Shown: positions 25,766 to 35,369 of the stretch, one piece after another
Position numbering within the stretch: position 1 is the first letter of the stretch
Layout of the letters: every line of letters starts with the position of its first letter
Source: an uncultured Bacillota bacterium
GTDB lineage: Bacteria; Bacillota_I; Bacilli_A; Culicoidibacterales; ZOR0006
Reading direction: 5' to 3'
DNA length: 64,000 nt
Assembly: GCA_945956935.1 (NCBI GenBank)
Contig: CAMFJD010000004.1
Coordinates: 36,527 to 100,526, forward strand
Notes under the pieces: generated by a model
The model's database searches: none
Told to the model about the DNA's origin: nothing
What the model saw: only the letters and a program-made list of their open reading frames with translations
Translations under genes and position numbers: made by a program

Positions 25766-26968
25766 TTACATCGCACTATACATTTCAAACATTGGTGTCA
25801 TAATAGCCACAATAATAAAACCAATAATAGCTGCCATAACTAAAATCATAATCGGTTCAACGAGTGCGACTGTTACTTGAATTTGATGTTCTAATTCTTC
25901 TTCATAGAAATCAGCTGTCTTTTCTAAAATATCATCCATTGATCCAGTTTCTTCACCAATTTTAACCATTGATACTAGCATCGTCGGGAATGATTCAGAC
26001 ACCTTTATGGCTTCAGCAAAGCCTGTTCCCTTTGATACATCATCACTGATTTCTTTTACTTTTTCTTCAATAATTTTGTTTTTCATCACTGATGCAGTCA
26101 AGTCAAGAGCTGTCATAATTGGAATACCACTCGCTGTTAATACTGACATTGTTCGTGTGAATCGTGAAACAATAATTTTTTTATTCAGCGTTTTTATAAT
26201 TGGAGCAGTTAAGCGCAATCGCGAAAAAAATTGTTGTCCTGAGTTCGTTTTACCATAAACTTTAATGAAAACAAATAAAGCACTAAGAAAAACAATTAAA
26301 TTCAAAGCATTTGCTAGTAGAAAATCACTTATTGCGATCAATAGTTGTGTTGTCCATGGAATTTCTACACCATTATCAATAAAAATTGATAAAAATGTTG
26401 GCAAAATATATGTGAGTAAAAAAATGACGACGACCGTTGCTACAACAGCAAGAATAGTCGGATAAATCATTGTTGATTGAATTTTCTTATTCAACTTATT
26501 ATCTTTAACATACTGTGTTGCCATTCTTAACATAATTGCATCTAGATTCCCGGTTACTTCTCCTACTTCAACCATACTGACAAATAAACTTGGAAAAATT
26601 GTTTCTTCTTTTGCCATCGCTTGAGAAAGTGATTCACCTTTGTTAATGTTTTCAGTTACTCGCATCGTAGCTTCACGCAATTTTTTATTTGGTAACTCTT
26701 CTGCTAAAATACCTAGAGCGACGTTCAGATTAACACCCGCATGTAACATTGTATAAAATTGACGACAAAAAATCGCAATATCTTCAAGTCCTACTTTTTC
26801 AAAATTCCCCAAATTCACTTCTGGGCTCTCAATAACTTTTTCAACTTTTAATGGATAATAACCGTTACTTGTCAGCATAGTCATAACATCTGTCTGTGTC
26901 GCTGCTTCATAAACACCAGTTATTTTATCGCCATTTTGATTTTTTGCACGATATTTAAATTTTGCCAT
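25766..26968 (-). CDS. pilC: PilC platform protein of the type IV pilus
   Basis: Polytopic inner-membrane platform that the PilB and PilT motors act on. The 400 residues contain two GspF domains, each with the typical cytoplasmic helix bundle (FCRQFYTMLHAGVNLNVAL; FTRTMSVLTASGIPIMTAL), the SMVEVGEVTGNLD / SMVKIGEETGSMDDIL signatures and three membrane helices. It lies 16 bases after pilB in the same operon. Confidence 0.94.
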   Translation of the reverse strand: MAKFKYRAKNQNGDKITGVYEAATQTDVMTMLTSNGYYPLKVEKVIESPEVNLGNFEKVGLEDIAIFCRQFYTMLHAGVNLNVALGILAEELPNKKLREATMRVTENINKGESLSQAMAKEETIFPSLFVSMVEVGEVTGNLDAIMLRMATQYVKDNKLNKKIQSTMIYPTILAVVATVVVIFLLTYILPTFLSIFIDNGVEIPWTTQLLIAISDFLLANALNLIVFLSALFVFIKVYGKTNSGQQFFSRLRLTAPIIKTLNKKIIVSRFTRTMSVLTASGIPIMTALDLTASVMKNKIIEEKVKEISDDVSKGTGFAEAIKVSESFPTMLVSMVKIGEETGSMDDILEKTADFYEEELEHQIQVTVALVEPIMILVMAAIIGFIIVAIMTPMFEMYSAM

Positions 26969-26984
26969 TCACTCCACCATCCCT

Positions 26985-28676
26985 TTACTCTAAAATAATC
27001 GTTAACAATTCTTCAACTGTCGTTTGTCCCTCTAACACAAGGCGTCGGCATTCATCCGCTAATGTAGACATACCATTTTCAACTGCTAATGACTGGAGTT
27101 GATCAGGTGATTTTTTTTGTGAAATAGCTTCACGAATTGACTCGTGAAATTCCAGGACTTCATACACACCTAAACGACTAAAGTAACCAATATTGTTACA
27201 ATTCCCGCACCCTTCACCTTCATACACTGTTGTGACTTGCTCTTTAGGTATTTGGAGTAGTTCTTTCTCATAATTACTAGCCACTCGTTCAATTTTACAT
27301 TGCGGACAAATTTTACGAACAAGACGCTGTGCAATAATTCCTCGAATAGATGAATTCAACAAATAAGCAGCAACTCCCATATCTTGCAAACGAAATACTG
27401 TTGATGGGGCATCATTAGTGTGTAACGTGCTTAACACAAGATGCCCTGTAATTGCTGCACGAACAGCAATTTGAGCTGTCTCTTCATCACGAATTTCTCC
27501 AATCATCACAACATCTGGATCTTGTCGTAAAATACTTCTTAACCCACTCGCAAATGTAACATTTGCTTTCGGATTAACATTTACTTGATTTAATCCATCA
27601 ACCATGAACTCAACGGGATCTTCAATTGTAACAATATTTGTTTCAGAATCATTTAATTGACTCAAAATTGTATACAATGTAGTAGATTTTCCTGAACCAG
27701 TTGGACCTGTAACTAATACAATACCGTGTGGTGCCCTCATCAAGCGCTCAAGTTTCTCTAAATTTTGATCACTCATACCTAAATCTTCTTTATTTTTTTT
27801 CAAATTTTGACGATTTAAAATACGAATAACAACTTTTTCTCCATACACAACAGGTAAAATTGAAACACGTAAGTCAATATCTTGCTGATTCACTTTGGTA
27901 ATAATACGACCATCTTGTGGTGCACGTTTCTCCGCAATATTTAAATCAGCCATGATCTTAATTCGTGTAACAAGAGCAGCTAAACTCTCTGCTTGTAGCT
28001 CATTCATCGTTTGAAGTACACCATCAATTCGATAACGAATACGCACTTTCGTTTCAAATGGCTCAATGTGAATGTCAGATGCGCGCATTTCAATCGCATT
28101 TTTGAAAAGGTAGTCAACCATTTTCACAATCGGTGAATTTTTAATATCTTCCATACTATCTTCTACTGCTGCCAAATCTACCGTTGACTTTAAAATACGT
28201 TGCTCTTCAGCAAGTGCTTCCGCTGCCAAAAACACTTGTTCACTTGAATAATGAATCTGTATGTACCGTTGAATAGTTGCTTTCGGACTAATAAACGTCT
28301 CAATTTCAAATCCTGTTGAAATTGACAAATCATCAAGGGCATAAATATTTAAGGGATCATTCATCGCTACTTGTATTTTGTGATTGTGAAATCCAAATGG
28401 AATCAAGGTATATTTTTCGCATAATTGTTCAGGGACTAATTTTAAAACTTTACGATCAAACTCTACCTCGCCAAGGTCAACAGCCGCAATTCCTGTTTGT
28501 TGAACAACAGCTTGAATAATTTCTTGTTCGGTAATCATTCCTAAATCAATTAATACTTCACCAAGTTTTTTTCCAACTGTTTTTTGCATTTGTAATGCTT
28601 GCATTAAATCATATTGTGTTATTTTACCAGCATCAATTAGTAAATCGCCAAGTCTTTTTTTTTGCCCAATTGCCAT
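26985..28676 (-). CDS. pilB: Type IV pilus extension ATPase
   Basis: Hexameric secretion-type ATPase that drives pilin polymerisation. The 563 residues carry two N-terminal MshEN-type repeats (KRLGDLLIDAGKITQYDL; KKLGEVLIDLGMITEQEI), which in relatives bind cyclic di-GMP. Walker A GPTGSGKSTT, EDPVEFMV, Walker B DPDVVMIGEIRD, the His box GHLVLSTLHTNDA and a zinc tetracysteine (CPQC, CGNC) follow. A GTG at 28685 overlaps AGGAG, so the start is ATG 28676. It opens the locus pilB-C-M-N-O, minor pilins, pilT, pilins, pilD. The MshEN repeats suggest possible c-di-GMP control (inference). Confidence 0.95.
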   Translation of the reverse strand: MAIGQKKRLGDLLIDAGKITQYDLMQALQMQKTVGKKLGEVLIDLGMITEQEIIQAVVQQTGIAAVDLGEVEFDRKVLKLVPEQLCEKYTLIPFGFHNHKIQVAMNDPLNIYALDDLSISTGFEIETFISPKATIQRYIQIHYSSEQVFLAAEALAEEQRILKSTVDLAAVEDSMEDIKNSPIVKMVDYLFKNAIEMRASDIHIEPFETKVRIRYRIDGVLQTMNELQAESLAALVTRIKIMADLNIAEKRAPQDGRIITKVNQQDIDLRVSILPVVYGEKVVIRILNRQNLKKNKEDLGMSDQNLEKLERLMRAPHGIVLVTGPTGSGKSTTLYTILSQLNDSETNIVTIEDPVEFMVDGLNQVNVNPKANVTFASGLRSILRQDPDVVMIGEIRDEETAQIAVRAAITGHLVLSTLHTNDAPSTVFRLQDMGVAAYLLNSSIRGIIAQRLVRKICPQCKIERVASNYEKELLQIPKEQVTTVYEGEGCGNCNNIGYFSRLGVYEVLEFHESIREAISQKKSPDQLQSLAVENGMSTLADECRRLVLEGQTTVEELLTIILE

Positions 28677-28795
28677 TTTATTCACTCCTAATGTATATTC
28701 GCTTACTTATATATTTACTGTTTTTAAACTTAATAAACTCATTTTTTTTTATTGAAAAAAGCATCTAATAGCCATTTTTTTCGATTTTTGCAAGT

Positions 28796-28828
28796 AAAAA
28801 AGCTGTTTATGATTAAAACAGCTTTTAT
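28796..28828 (-). terminator. Terminator between mnmG and the pil operon
   Basis: AAAAGCTGTTT and AAACAGCTTTT pair with a 7-base loop and are T-rich on the minus strand. It lies about 7 bases past the mnmG stop and isolates the pilus genes from the mnmE-mnmG region. Confidence 0.85.
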
Positions 28829-28834
28829 TTTAAT

Positions 28835-30706
28835 TTATTTGTTTGATGATTTTAAATAAATCATCAAAATTGATATGTCTGCAGGATTTACACCACTAAT
28901 TCGACTTGCTTGACCTATTGTTAATGGACGGATTTCAGAAAGTTTTTGACGAGCTTCATTCGCCAAATTAGGTACTGATTCATAATCGATAGTTTTTGGA
29001 ATTCGTTTGCTCTCTAAGTCCTTCACTCGCTCTGCCTGTCGCATTGCTTTTGTAATATATCCCTCGTATTTTATTTGCACTTCAACTTGCTCAATGACTT
29101 CAGGACTTAAATGTGTTGGAATAGGTATAAGTGGCATAATATGTCTATACTCTACTTCAGGACGTTTCAACAATTCATACAAACTAATCCCATCTCGAAT
29201 GGGTGTTGTTGGAATTGTTTGTAAATGTTCATTAATAACCCTTTTTGGTGTAATACGTAATGTCTTCAAACGTGCAAGTTCCATTTCAATCATAGCAACT
29301 TTCATACTAAATGCTGATGAACGTTGAGCATCAATGAGTCCTGTCCGGATACCATGAGGTCGTAAACGTAAGTCTGCGTTATCATGCCGAAGTAATAAAC
29401 GATATTCTGCTCGCGATGTCAATAAACGATACGGCTCATCTGTGCCCTTTGTGACCAAATCATCAATTAGCACACCAATATATGCTTCGTCACGACGTAA
29501 AACTAATGGCTCCTCACCTTTTACTTTTAGTGCGGCATTCATACCTGCTAATAATCCTTGACCAGCCGCTTCTTCATATCCGCTTGTCCCATTCATTTGC
29601 CCCGCACTAAATAAGCCTGATATTTTTTTCGTTTCTAACGTTGGCCACAGCTGTGTTGGTACAATTGCATCATATTCAATGGCATATGCATATCGAATAA
29701 TTTCACAATTTTCAAGTCCAGGTAATGAACGTAACATTTTTTCTTGTACATCATGAGGCATACTTGTTGAGAATCCTTGAACATATACTTCAGGTGTATG
29801 CTTACTTTCTGGTTCTAAGAAAATTTGGTGCCGTTCTTTATCTGCAAAACGAACTAATTTATCCTCAATAGAAGGACAATAACGTGGTCCTGTTCCTTCT
29901 ACCATCCCCGAATACATAGCTGACTCCCCAAGATTTCCATTAATAATTGTATGCGTTTCAGGTGCCGTATATGTCAAATAACACGGTAGTTGTTCTTTAG
30001 GATCTTTCGCTTGATCAATTGGCGTATCAAATGAAAATGTACGTGGTATATCATCACCCGGTTGAATCGTTGTTTTCGTATAATCAATACTTGAAGTTGC
30101 AACACGTGCCGGTGTTCCGGTTTTTAAACGGAATAACGATAAGCCAAGTTTACGTAAATTATCAGATAATCCCATACTTGCTCTTTGACCACTTGGACCG
30201 CTATCAGTTGCTGTATGACCAACTAATATTTGTGATTTTAAATATGTTCCAGTTGTCAATACAACTGTTTTCCCACTAATTTCATCACCTGTCTCCAAAC
30301 GTATCCCATGTACTTCATTGTCAACAACGATAATTTCCTCTACCATCCCTTCAAGTACTGATAAGTTCGCTTGATTTAAAATTGTTTCTTGCATTGACTG
30401 TGGATATTCTACCTTATCAGCTTGTGCACGTAACGACCAAACAGCAGGTCCTTTTGATAAATTTAACATTTTCATCTGAATATTTGTTTTATCTGTATTT
30501 CGTCCCATCTCACCACCAAGGGCATCTATTTCACGAACAACAATTCCTTTTGCTGGTCCACCAATTGATGGATTACATGGCATATGGGCAATCATTTCAA
30601 TACTTCCAGTAACCATTAATGTTTGTAGTCCCATTCTCGCTGGTGCAAGAGCTGCCTCACATCCGGCATGACCACCACCAATAACAATAACATCATACTG
30701 TTTCAT
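28835..30706 (-). CDS. mnmG: tRNA uridine 5-carboxymethylaminomethyl modification enzyme MnmG (GidA)
   Basis: FAD protein that with MnmE installs the (carboxymethyl)aminomethyl group on wobble U34 of certain tRNAs. The 623 residues have the Rossmann motif [14 protein letters not shown] at the N-terminus, [14 protein letters not shown] with a catalytic cysteine, [24 protein letters not shown] and the C-terminal [22 protein letters not shown] at 30724 precedes the Shine-Dalgarno GGAG, so the start is ATG 30706. In B. subtilis mnmG follows mnmE and is followed by rsmG-noc-parA-parB. Here a Ppx/GppA gene lies before it and the pil locus after it. Confidence 0.96.
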   Translation of the reverse strand: MKQYDVIVIGGGHAGCEAALAPARMGLQTLMVTGSIEMIAHMPCNPSIGGPAKGIVVREIDALGGEMGRNTDKTNIQMKMLNLSKGPAVWSLRAQADKVEYPQSMQETILNQANLSVLEGMVEEIIVVDNEVHGIRLETGDEISGKTVVLTTGTYLKSQILVGHTATDSGPSGQRASMGLSDNLRKLGLSLFRLKTGTPARVATSSIDYTKTTIQPGDDIPRTFSFDTPIDQAKDPKEQLPCYLTYTAPETHTIINGNLGESAMYSGMVEGTGPRYCPSIEDKLVRFADKERHQIFLEPESKHTPEVYVQGFSTSMPHDVQEKMLRSLPGLENCEIIRYAYAIEYDAIVPTQLWPTLETKKISGLFSAGQMNGTSGYEEAAGQGLLAGMNAALKVKGEEPLVLRRDEAYIGVLIDDLVTKGTDEPYRLLTSRAEYRLLLRHDNADLRLRPHGIRTGLIDAQRSSAFSMKVAMIEMELARLKTLRITPKRVINEHLQTIPTTPIRDGISLYELLKRPEVEYRHIMPLIPIPTHLSPEVIEQVEVQIKYEGYITKAMRQAERVKDLESKRIPKTIDYESVPNLANEARQKLSEIRPLTIGQASRISGVNPADISILMIYLKSSNK

Positions 30707-30848
30707 TTTTTTAACTCCTCTCACTATCTCTCTATTTCACGCTTCTTACAAGTGTTACCTTTCACCTAACTGTTTTAGTTTATCATGTTTTTGTAAATTT
30801 GGTATTTTTTTAACGATTTCATCACCTATTCTATTGTCTTTTAAACAA

Positions 30849-30870
30849 AAAAGCGATTTTACAATCGCCC
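30849..30870 (-). terminator. Terminator of the Ppx/GppA-like gene
   Basis: GCGATT and AATCGC form the stem with a 4-base loop, followed on the minus strand by TTTTTTG. Confidence 0.8.
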
Positions 30871-30875
30871 TTTAC

Positions 30876-31805
30876 TTACAATAGATCATTTTTTTGAAGG
30901 TAATCATAAATAACACCTTCACGTACTCCATGATTACAAACAAATATCACCGGTGCATCAACAAATTTGCTGAGCATTCTAAATACAACAGCAGAAGATT
31001 TTATAGTTCGATGTCGTTCAATCGTAAAACGTGGCACCTTCATAAAATCAATTTTCTTAGCTTGAATTGCAAATCTGTATACTTGATGCATATCTCGTTG
31101 AGTTAACATATGCACTCGTTTTGAAACATATTTTTGCTGGTTAATGAATCGGAAAAGCTTTGCACAATTTCGAGCACTTCCTCCAATTAATACAAGTGGT
31201 AGCTTCGTGTCCAATACAAAAGGAACTTCTAATCGCCATTGAAAAAGTTGATGTTTTAAACAATCAGCTGCATAATCAACATCATCTTGCTTTGTTGTAA
31301 AATATGTATCCGTTAAATTAACAACTCCATACGGAAAACTCTTCATATCAGTTATTTTTTGATCTTTCATCAAACTTACTTCAGTACTTCCGCCACCCAT
31401 ATCAATAAGTACAGCATCTTTGAGTGTTGGTTCCTCAAAACGAACTGCCATTAAGCCATAATATGCTTCCATTTCCGGGGAAATAATTTGAATTGTTATT
31501 CCTGTTTTTGCTGAAATTGTCTCAATTATCTGTACTTGGTTTGTAGCAGCACGTAATGCTGCTGTTGCAACACAAAAAATATTCGTAACTTCATGCATAT
31601 CAATAACTTTTTTGAACGTCAATAGTGCTTCGCTTAACACGTGGATTCCTTTATCTGATAATTCATTTTGATTATTCACGTAGTGGAGTAATTGAGGATA
31701 TTCACGTAAATTCTCAATTTTTTTTAGGCGATGGTATTGTGCGTCATATGTAAACACAACACATCGCACCGAGTTTGAACCGATATCTATTACTGCATAT
31801 TGCAC
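30876..31805 (-). CDS. Ppx/GppA family phosphatase
   Basis: Actin-like ASKHA-fold exopolyphosphatase or guanosine pentaphosphate phosphatase relative. The 309 residues have phosphate-1 motif AVIDIGSNSVRCVVF, the CVATAALRAATN segment, the EMEAYYGLM motif and phosphate-2 VLIDMGGGSTEVSLM. It is the short, single-module form without the HD-like C-terminal domain of E. coli Ppx. A TTG at 31826 would give seven extra residues. GTG 31805 with GGGGGA 6 bases upstream is the better start. Either poly-P or (p)ppGpp could be the substrate. It sits between mnmE and mnmG with its own terminator. Confidence 0.85.
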   Translation of the reverse strand: MQYAVIDIGSNSVRCVVFTYDAQYHRLKKIENLREYPQLLHYVNNQNELSDKGIHVLSEALLTFKKVIDMHEVTNIFCVATAALRAATNQVQIIETISAKTGITIQIISPEMEAYYGLMAVRFEEPTLKDAVLIDMGGGSTEVSLMKDQKITDMKSFPYGVVNLTDTYFTTKQDDVDYAADCLKHQLFQWRLEVPFVLDTKLPLVLIGGSARNCAKLFRFINQQKYVSKRVHMLTQRDMHQVYRFAIQAKKIDFMKVPRFTIERHRTIKSSAVVFRMLSKFVDAPVIFVCNHGVREGVIYDYLQKNDLL

Positions 31806-31919
31806 CTTAAATCCCCCTTTACCCAATATATAAATGTGGTTTGATTATACCATATTTCATCTCAAAAAAAAGACAATAATACAAATATCAAAACCAAAAT
31901 CAACTTTGTATTCTCCTAT

Positions 31920-33296
31920 TTATTTCCCTAAACAAAACTGACTAAACAGCTCATCAATTAAATCCGTTTTTGCTTCTGTTCCAAGTATTTCACCCAATGA
32001 TTCCCACGCATCTTGTATATCAACTGTTATCAAATCAATTGGCATTTCTAATTCAATAGCTTCTAATGCCGCTCGTATGCTTTGACTTGCTTTTTCAATC
32101 AATCCAATATGACGAACATTAGAAACAAATTGTTCTAATTGTGCTGTCGTAAAATCTTCCAACGAAAATAACTCCTGGATTTTCTGTTCTAACTGATTCA
32201 ATCCCCAGTCTTCTAACGCAGAAATTTTAATTATTTCTTGGTTATTAAGTCCTAATTGCTCAACATCTAATTGATTAGCTAAATCCATTTTATTTATGAG
32301 AACGAGTCTTGGTTTATATGCTGTTAGAGCTAATAATTCACGGTCTCCATCAGTTAACACCTCATTATTATTTAAAACTACGAGTGTCAACTGAGCTTGT
32401 TCAATCATCTGGCGCGATTTTTCAACGCCAATCGCTTCTACGACATCTTCCGTTTCGCGAATTCCAGCCGTATCGATTAAATTTAAAATAATATGACCTA
32501 AGCGTAATGTTCCTTCGACTGTATCTCGGGTTGTTCCTGCAATGTCTGTGACGATTGCACGTTCTTCTTGCAATAAACGATTGAGTAAACTAGATTTTCC
32601 AACATTTGGTCTACCAACAATTGCCGTAGCAATTCCGTCGCGAATTACTTTTCCTGTTTGTGCTTGGCGTAAAATTTGCTCGAGTTCTTGTTGTACAGTT
32701 GTTAATCTAGGCTTTAAAATTGTATGCGACATTTCAACAGCATCATCATATTCAGGATAATCGATATTTACTTCAATATTTGCAAGTGTTGTCAAAATTT
32801 CACCACGTAAATCGCTTATAAGTGTTGATACTTTCCCATCTACACCACCTACTGCTACTTGTAATGCATCTTCTGTTTTAGCGTGGATCACATCCATCAC
32901 AGCTTCTGCTTGTGCTAAATCAATACGTCCATTTAAAAATGCACGTTTCGTAAATTCTCCTGGTTGGGCGAGTCTTGCACCATTTGCTAAAACTAATCGT
33001 AATACACGTTCTGTTGCCATCTTACCACCGTGACAATTAATTTCTACCATATCTTCGGTCGTAAAAGTTTTTGGTGCTTTAAATACACTTACAAGCACTT
33101 CATCAATATGTTGTTTTGTACTTGGATCCATAATATGACCATAATGAATTGTATGGCTCTCTACTTGTGTTAAATCTTTTCCTGTAAATAAATAATTTGC
33201 AATTGCTAATGCCTCATCACCACTTAAACGAACAATTGCAATTGCACTCTCACCGACTGCTGTTGCAATTGCTGTGATTGTCTCTGTTAAATACAT
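31920..33296 (-). CDS. mnmE: tRNA modification GTPase MnmE (TrmE)
   Basis: K+-activated GTPase that, with MnmG, modifies wobble uridines. The 458 residues have the tetrahydrofolate-binding N-terminal domain (DTITAIAT-like ETITAIATAVGESAIAIVRLSG), helical domain (FLNGRIDLAQAEAVMDVI), the G domain (GRPNVGKSSLLN; DIAGTTRDT; DTAGIRE; NKMD) and the C-terminal FCLGK with the catalytic cysteine. GAGG lies 4 bases before the ATG. Its position next to jag matches the conserved origin-left order. Confidence 0.97.
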   Translation of the reverse strand: MYLTETITAIATAVGESAIAIVRLSGDEALAIANYLFTGKDLTQVESHTIHYGHIMDPSTKQHIDEVLVSVFKAPKTFTTEDMVEINCHGGKMATERVLRLVLANGARLAQPGEFTKRAFLNGRIDLAQAEAVMDVIHAKTEDALQVAVGGVDGKVSTLISDLRGEILTTLANIEVNIDYPEYDDAVEMSHTILKPRLTTVQQELEQILRQAQTGKVIRDGIATAIVGRPNVGKSSLLNRLLQEERAIVTDIAGTTRDTVEGTLRLGHIILNLIDTAGIRETEDVVEAIGVEKSRQMIEQAQLTLVVLNNNEVLTDGDRELLALTAYKPRLVLINKMDLANQLDVEQLGLNNQEIIKISALEDWGLNQLEQKIQELFSLEDFTTAQLEQFVSNVRHIGLIEKASQSIRAALEAIELEMPIDLITVDIQDAWESLGEILGTEAKTDLIDELFSQFCLGK

Positions 33297-33375
33297 ATCA
33301 TCACCTCACTATTTTATCATCTTATTGTACCATGATTAACTCCCGTGGAACATAATTATCAATAGGAAATTCAAC

Positions 33376-33406
33376 GTAAAAAGCATCCTGTTTTATTTGG
33401 ATGCTT
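33376..33406 (-). terminator. Terminator downstream of jag
   Basis: AAGCATCC and GGATGCTT pair with a 10-base loop, and the minus-strand reading ends in TTTTTACG. It lies 9 bases past the jag stop. Confidence 0.85.
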
Positions 33407-33414
33407 CCTCATTT

Positions 33415-34068
33415 TTATTTTTCACGCTGCGGCCTTTGTTCAACATCAGGGCGTAAAATTATTTGTACATAGCGATTAGGCTCTTTTCCGACACTTCGTG
33501 TTTGAACAAATTGATCATGTGCCAACTCATTATGAATAATTTTTCGTGCTGATGATGACATTGGTTCAAACTGTGCAGCTTGTTGTTCTTTGTGTACTTT
33601 TCTCGCTAAAATTCTAGCCTGTCTTTGTAATTTTGCAATTTCTTGTTCACGATAATTAGCGATATTTAATTCAACATATAGCCTCATAAATTCACCGAGA
33701 TGATTTTTTAATGCTTGTTGTAAAATCAATTGTAATGCTTCAAGTGTCTCTCCATCTCTTCCGATTAATAAGCCATTTTTATCAGTTTCAATCTTAATAA
33801 TAAATTTTCGTCGTTGATTTTCAATAGTTAATGTTTCGATACTGATCCCCATTTGAGTGACAATTAAACGCACATACTCTCCAAGTTGCCTTGAAATCAT
33901 TTCACCAGTCAAAAATTCGGTACATGCTAGCTGTGATCCAAAACCAAAAAACCCCCGCTTCCCCTCTGTAATCACTTTTTTAATAATCAATTGATTGTTA
34001 TATTTTTGATTCAGCTGCTGCTCTATGTGTTGTTGATTTTTATCATAACATTGTTCAAAAACGAACAT
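33415..34068 (-). CDS. jag: RNA-binding protein Jag/KhpB (KH and R3H domains)
   Basis: RNA-binding protein linked to cell elongation and division control in Gram-positives (partner KhpA). The 217 residues hold a Jag-N segment (VITEGKRGFFGFGSQ), a KH domain (IGRDGETLEALQLILQ) and an R3H domain (FEPMSSSARKIIHNELAHD). GGGGGG lies about 6 bases before the ATG. It lies downstream of yidC with a terminator between them. Confidence 0.94.
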   Translation of the reverse strand: MFVFEQCYDKNQQHIEQQLNQKYNNQLIIKKVITEGKRGFFGFGSQLACTEFLTGEMISRQLGEYVRLIVTQMGISIETLTIENQRRKFIIKIETDKNGLLIGRDGETLEALQLILQQALKNHLGEFMRLYVELNIANYREQEIAKLQRQARILARKVHKEQQAAQFEPMSSSARKIIHNELAHDQFVQTRSVGKEPNRYVQIILRPDVEQRPQREK

Positions 34069-34123
34069 CCAATCCCCCCTTTATATTTTATTTTAATTAT
34101 AGCAAATTTATTTCTAGAAAGTC

Positions 34124-34147
34124 AAAAAGCACTCAAGCGAGTGCTTT
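34124..34147 (-). terminator. Terminator between yidC and jag
   Basis: AAAGCACTC and GAGTGCTTT pair around a 4-base loop, with five Ts on the minus strand. Confidence 0.85.
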
Positions 34148-34157
34148 AATCGTATTA

Positions 34158-34919
34158 CTATTTACGTAAAACGTATTTGAATAAAATTTGACGAATAAGC
34201 ATAAATAAGTTTCCTGTAAATAAATATAATGACAACGCTGATGGTAGAGTTAACATTACAAATAAAAACATTACTGGCATTAAGTACATCGATAACGCCA
34301 TTGGATTGTTTTTTGGTGAACGTTGATCTTTTGGCATCATCATTAACGTTGAAGCTAACATTAATACTGTTGCAACAATCGGTAAAATGTAATATGGATC
34401 CGGATTTCCTAATTCTAAGTAATAGAATGTTCCTGTTTTTAATACAGGTGTACGGATAATCGCTTGATAAAATGCCATTAAAATTGGCATTTGTACTAAT
34501 AACATAACAATTGACGATAAACATCCTGCTAATGGATTTACACCATGCTTTTGCATTGTTTGCATTAATTCATATTGCATTTTTTGTTGTGCTTGCGGAT
34601 CTGATGACTCCTTGTACTTATCTTGAATTTCTTTAATCAAAGGCTGCACTTTTTGCATACCTTGTTGGCTTTTTTGTGTCCAAATATCTAATGGAACTAA
34701 GACAATACGGATTGCCACTGTTGCTAAAATTACACCCCAACCATAATTTCCTGTCCATTCACCTAAGTAAACAATGAAATTTGATAACGGTAAAACGATA
34801 TAATCCCATAATGATTCAGCCTGATATCCAGGTACAATTTCAGTTGTTGAACACGCTGTTAAGAAAAGTGCCATTACGGCAACTGTCCCTAAAAGCTGCC
34901 ATGCTTTACGTTTTGACAT
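34158..34919 (-). CDS. yidC: Membrane protein insertase YidC (OxaA/SpoIIIJ type)
   Basis: Inserts and folds membrane proteins alone or with SecYEG. The 253-residue protein is a lipoprotein form with signal MSKRKAWQLLGTVAVMALFL and lipobox LTAC (Cys23). Five membrane segments follow, including the conserved VILATVAIRIVLVPLDIWTQK with the hydrophilic-groove arginine, and AGCLSSIVMLLVQMPILMAFYQAI. The size is normal for Gram-positive YidC1/2. The gene follows rnpA in the universal rpmH-rnpA-yidC-jag order. Confidence 0.95.
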   Translation of the reverse strand: MSKRKAWQLLGTVAVMALFLTACSTTEIVPGYQAESLWDYIVLPLSNFIVYLGEWTGNYGWGVILATVAIRIVLVPLDIWTQKSQQGMQKVQPLIKEIQDKYKESSDPQAQQKMQYELMQTMQKHGVNPLAGCLSSIVMLLVQMPILMAFYQAIIRTPVLKTGTFYYLELGNPDPYYILPIVATVLMLASTLMMMPKDQRSPKNNPMALSMYLMPVMFLFVMLTLPSALSLYLFTGNLFMLIRQILFKYVLRK

Positions 34920-34943
34920 TTTTTTATCCTCCCGGGTGATAAA

Positions 34944-35300
34944 CTATTGCTTTTTCGGTCTATCACTCTTTATTGTAGTTTTTTTTAGCAGTTTTTCCAA
35001 GTGGAATTTTACTTCTTCACCTGAAAAATCTTTTGCTGCCCCTTTAGCCAAAATTAAATAATAGTATCCTGGCGACATGTTTTGATACTGTGACTGCAAA
35101 ACTGCTTTAATATACCGACGCATTTGATTTCGATCATGAGCTTTTCCTATTTTTTTACCAACTAAAAAGGCAAAATAATTTTTTTGGTCTAGCGATTTTA
35201 AACGATAAATTAGAAAATAGCGATTTCCAATACGCTCACCTTGCTGCATTACTTGTTGGATCGTATCATTTTTTTTAATCATATATTGCTTTTTCAACAC
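34944..35300 (-). CDS. rnpA: Ribonuclease P protein component
   Basis: Protein cofactor of the RNase P ribozyme that trims tRNA 5' leaders. The 118 residues follow the family pattern: KKQYMIKKNDTIQQVMQQG at the start and the RNA-binding stretch VGKKIGKAHDRNQMRRYIKAVL, which normally reads KAVxRNxIKR. No strong Shine-Dalgarno is seen. GTG 35300 lies near GGTGG, and TTG 35297 would be a slightly better-spaced start that loses one residue. A terminator separates it from rpmH, so its level may be set by readthrough. Confidence 0.92.
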   Translation of the reverse strand: MLKKQYMIKKNDTIQQVMQQGERIGNRYFLIYRLKSLDQKNYFAFLVGKKIGKAHDRNQMRRYIKAVLQSQYQNMSPGYYYLILAKGAAKDFSGEEVKFHLEKLLKKTTIKSDRPKKQ

Positions 35301-35341
35301 GTCACCACCATTCTTGTTGCCATATGTACTCTTTTAATGAA

Positions 35342-35369
35342 GAAAAAGACCACTGCGTTGAGTGGTCTT
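35342..35369 (-). terminator. Terminator directly after rpmH
   Basis: AAGACCACT and AGTGGTCTT pair over 9 bp; the second arm overlaps the rpmH stop codon. The minus-strand reading ends in TTTTTC. This probably attenuates transcription between rpmH and rnpA. Confidence 0.85.
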
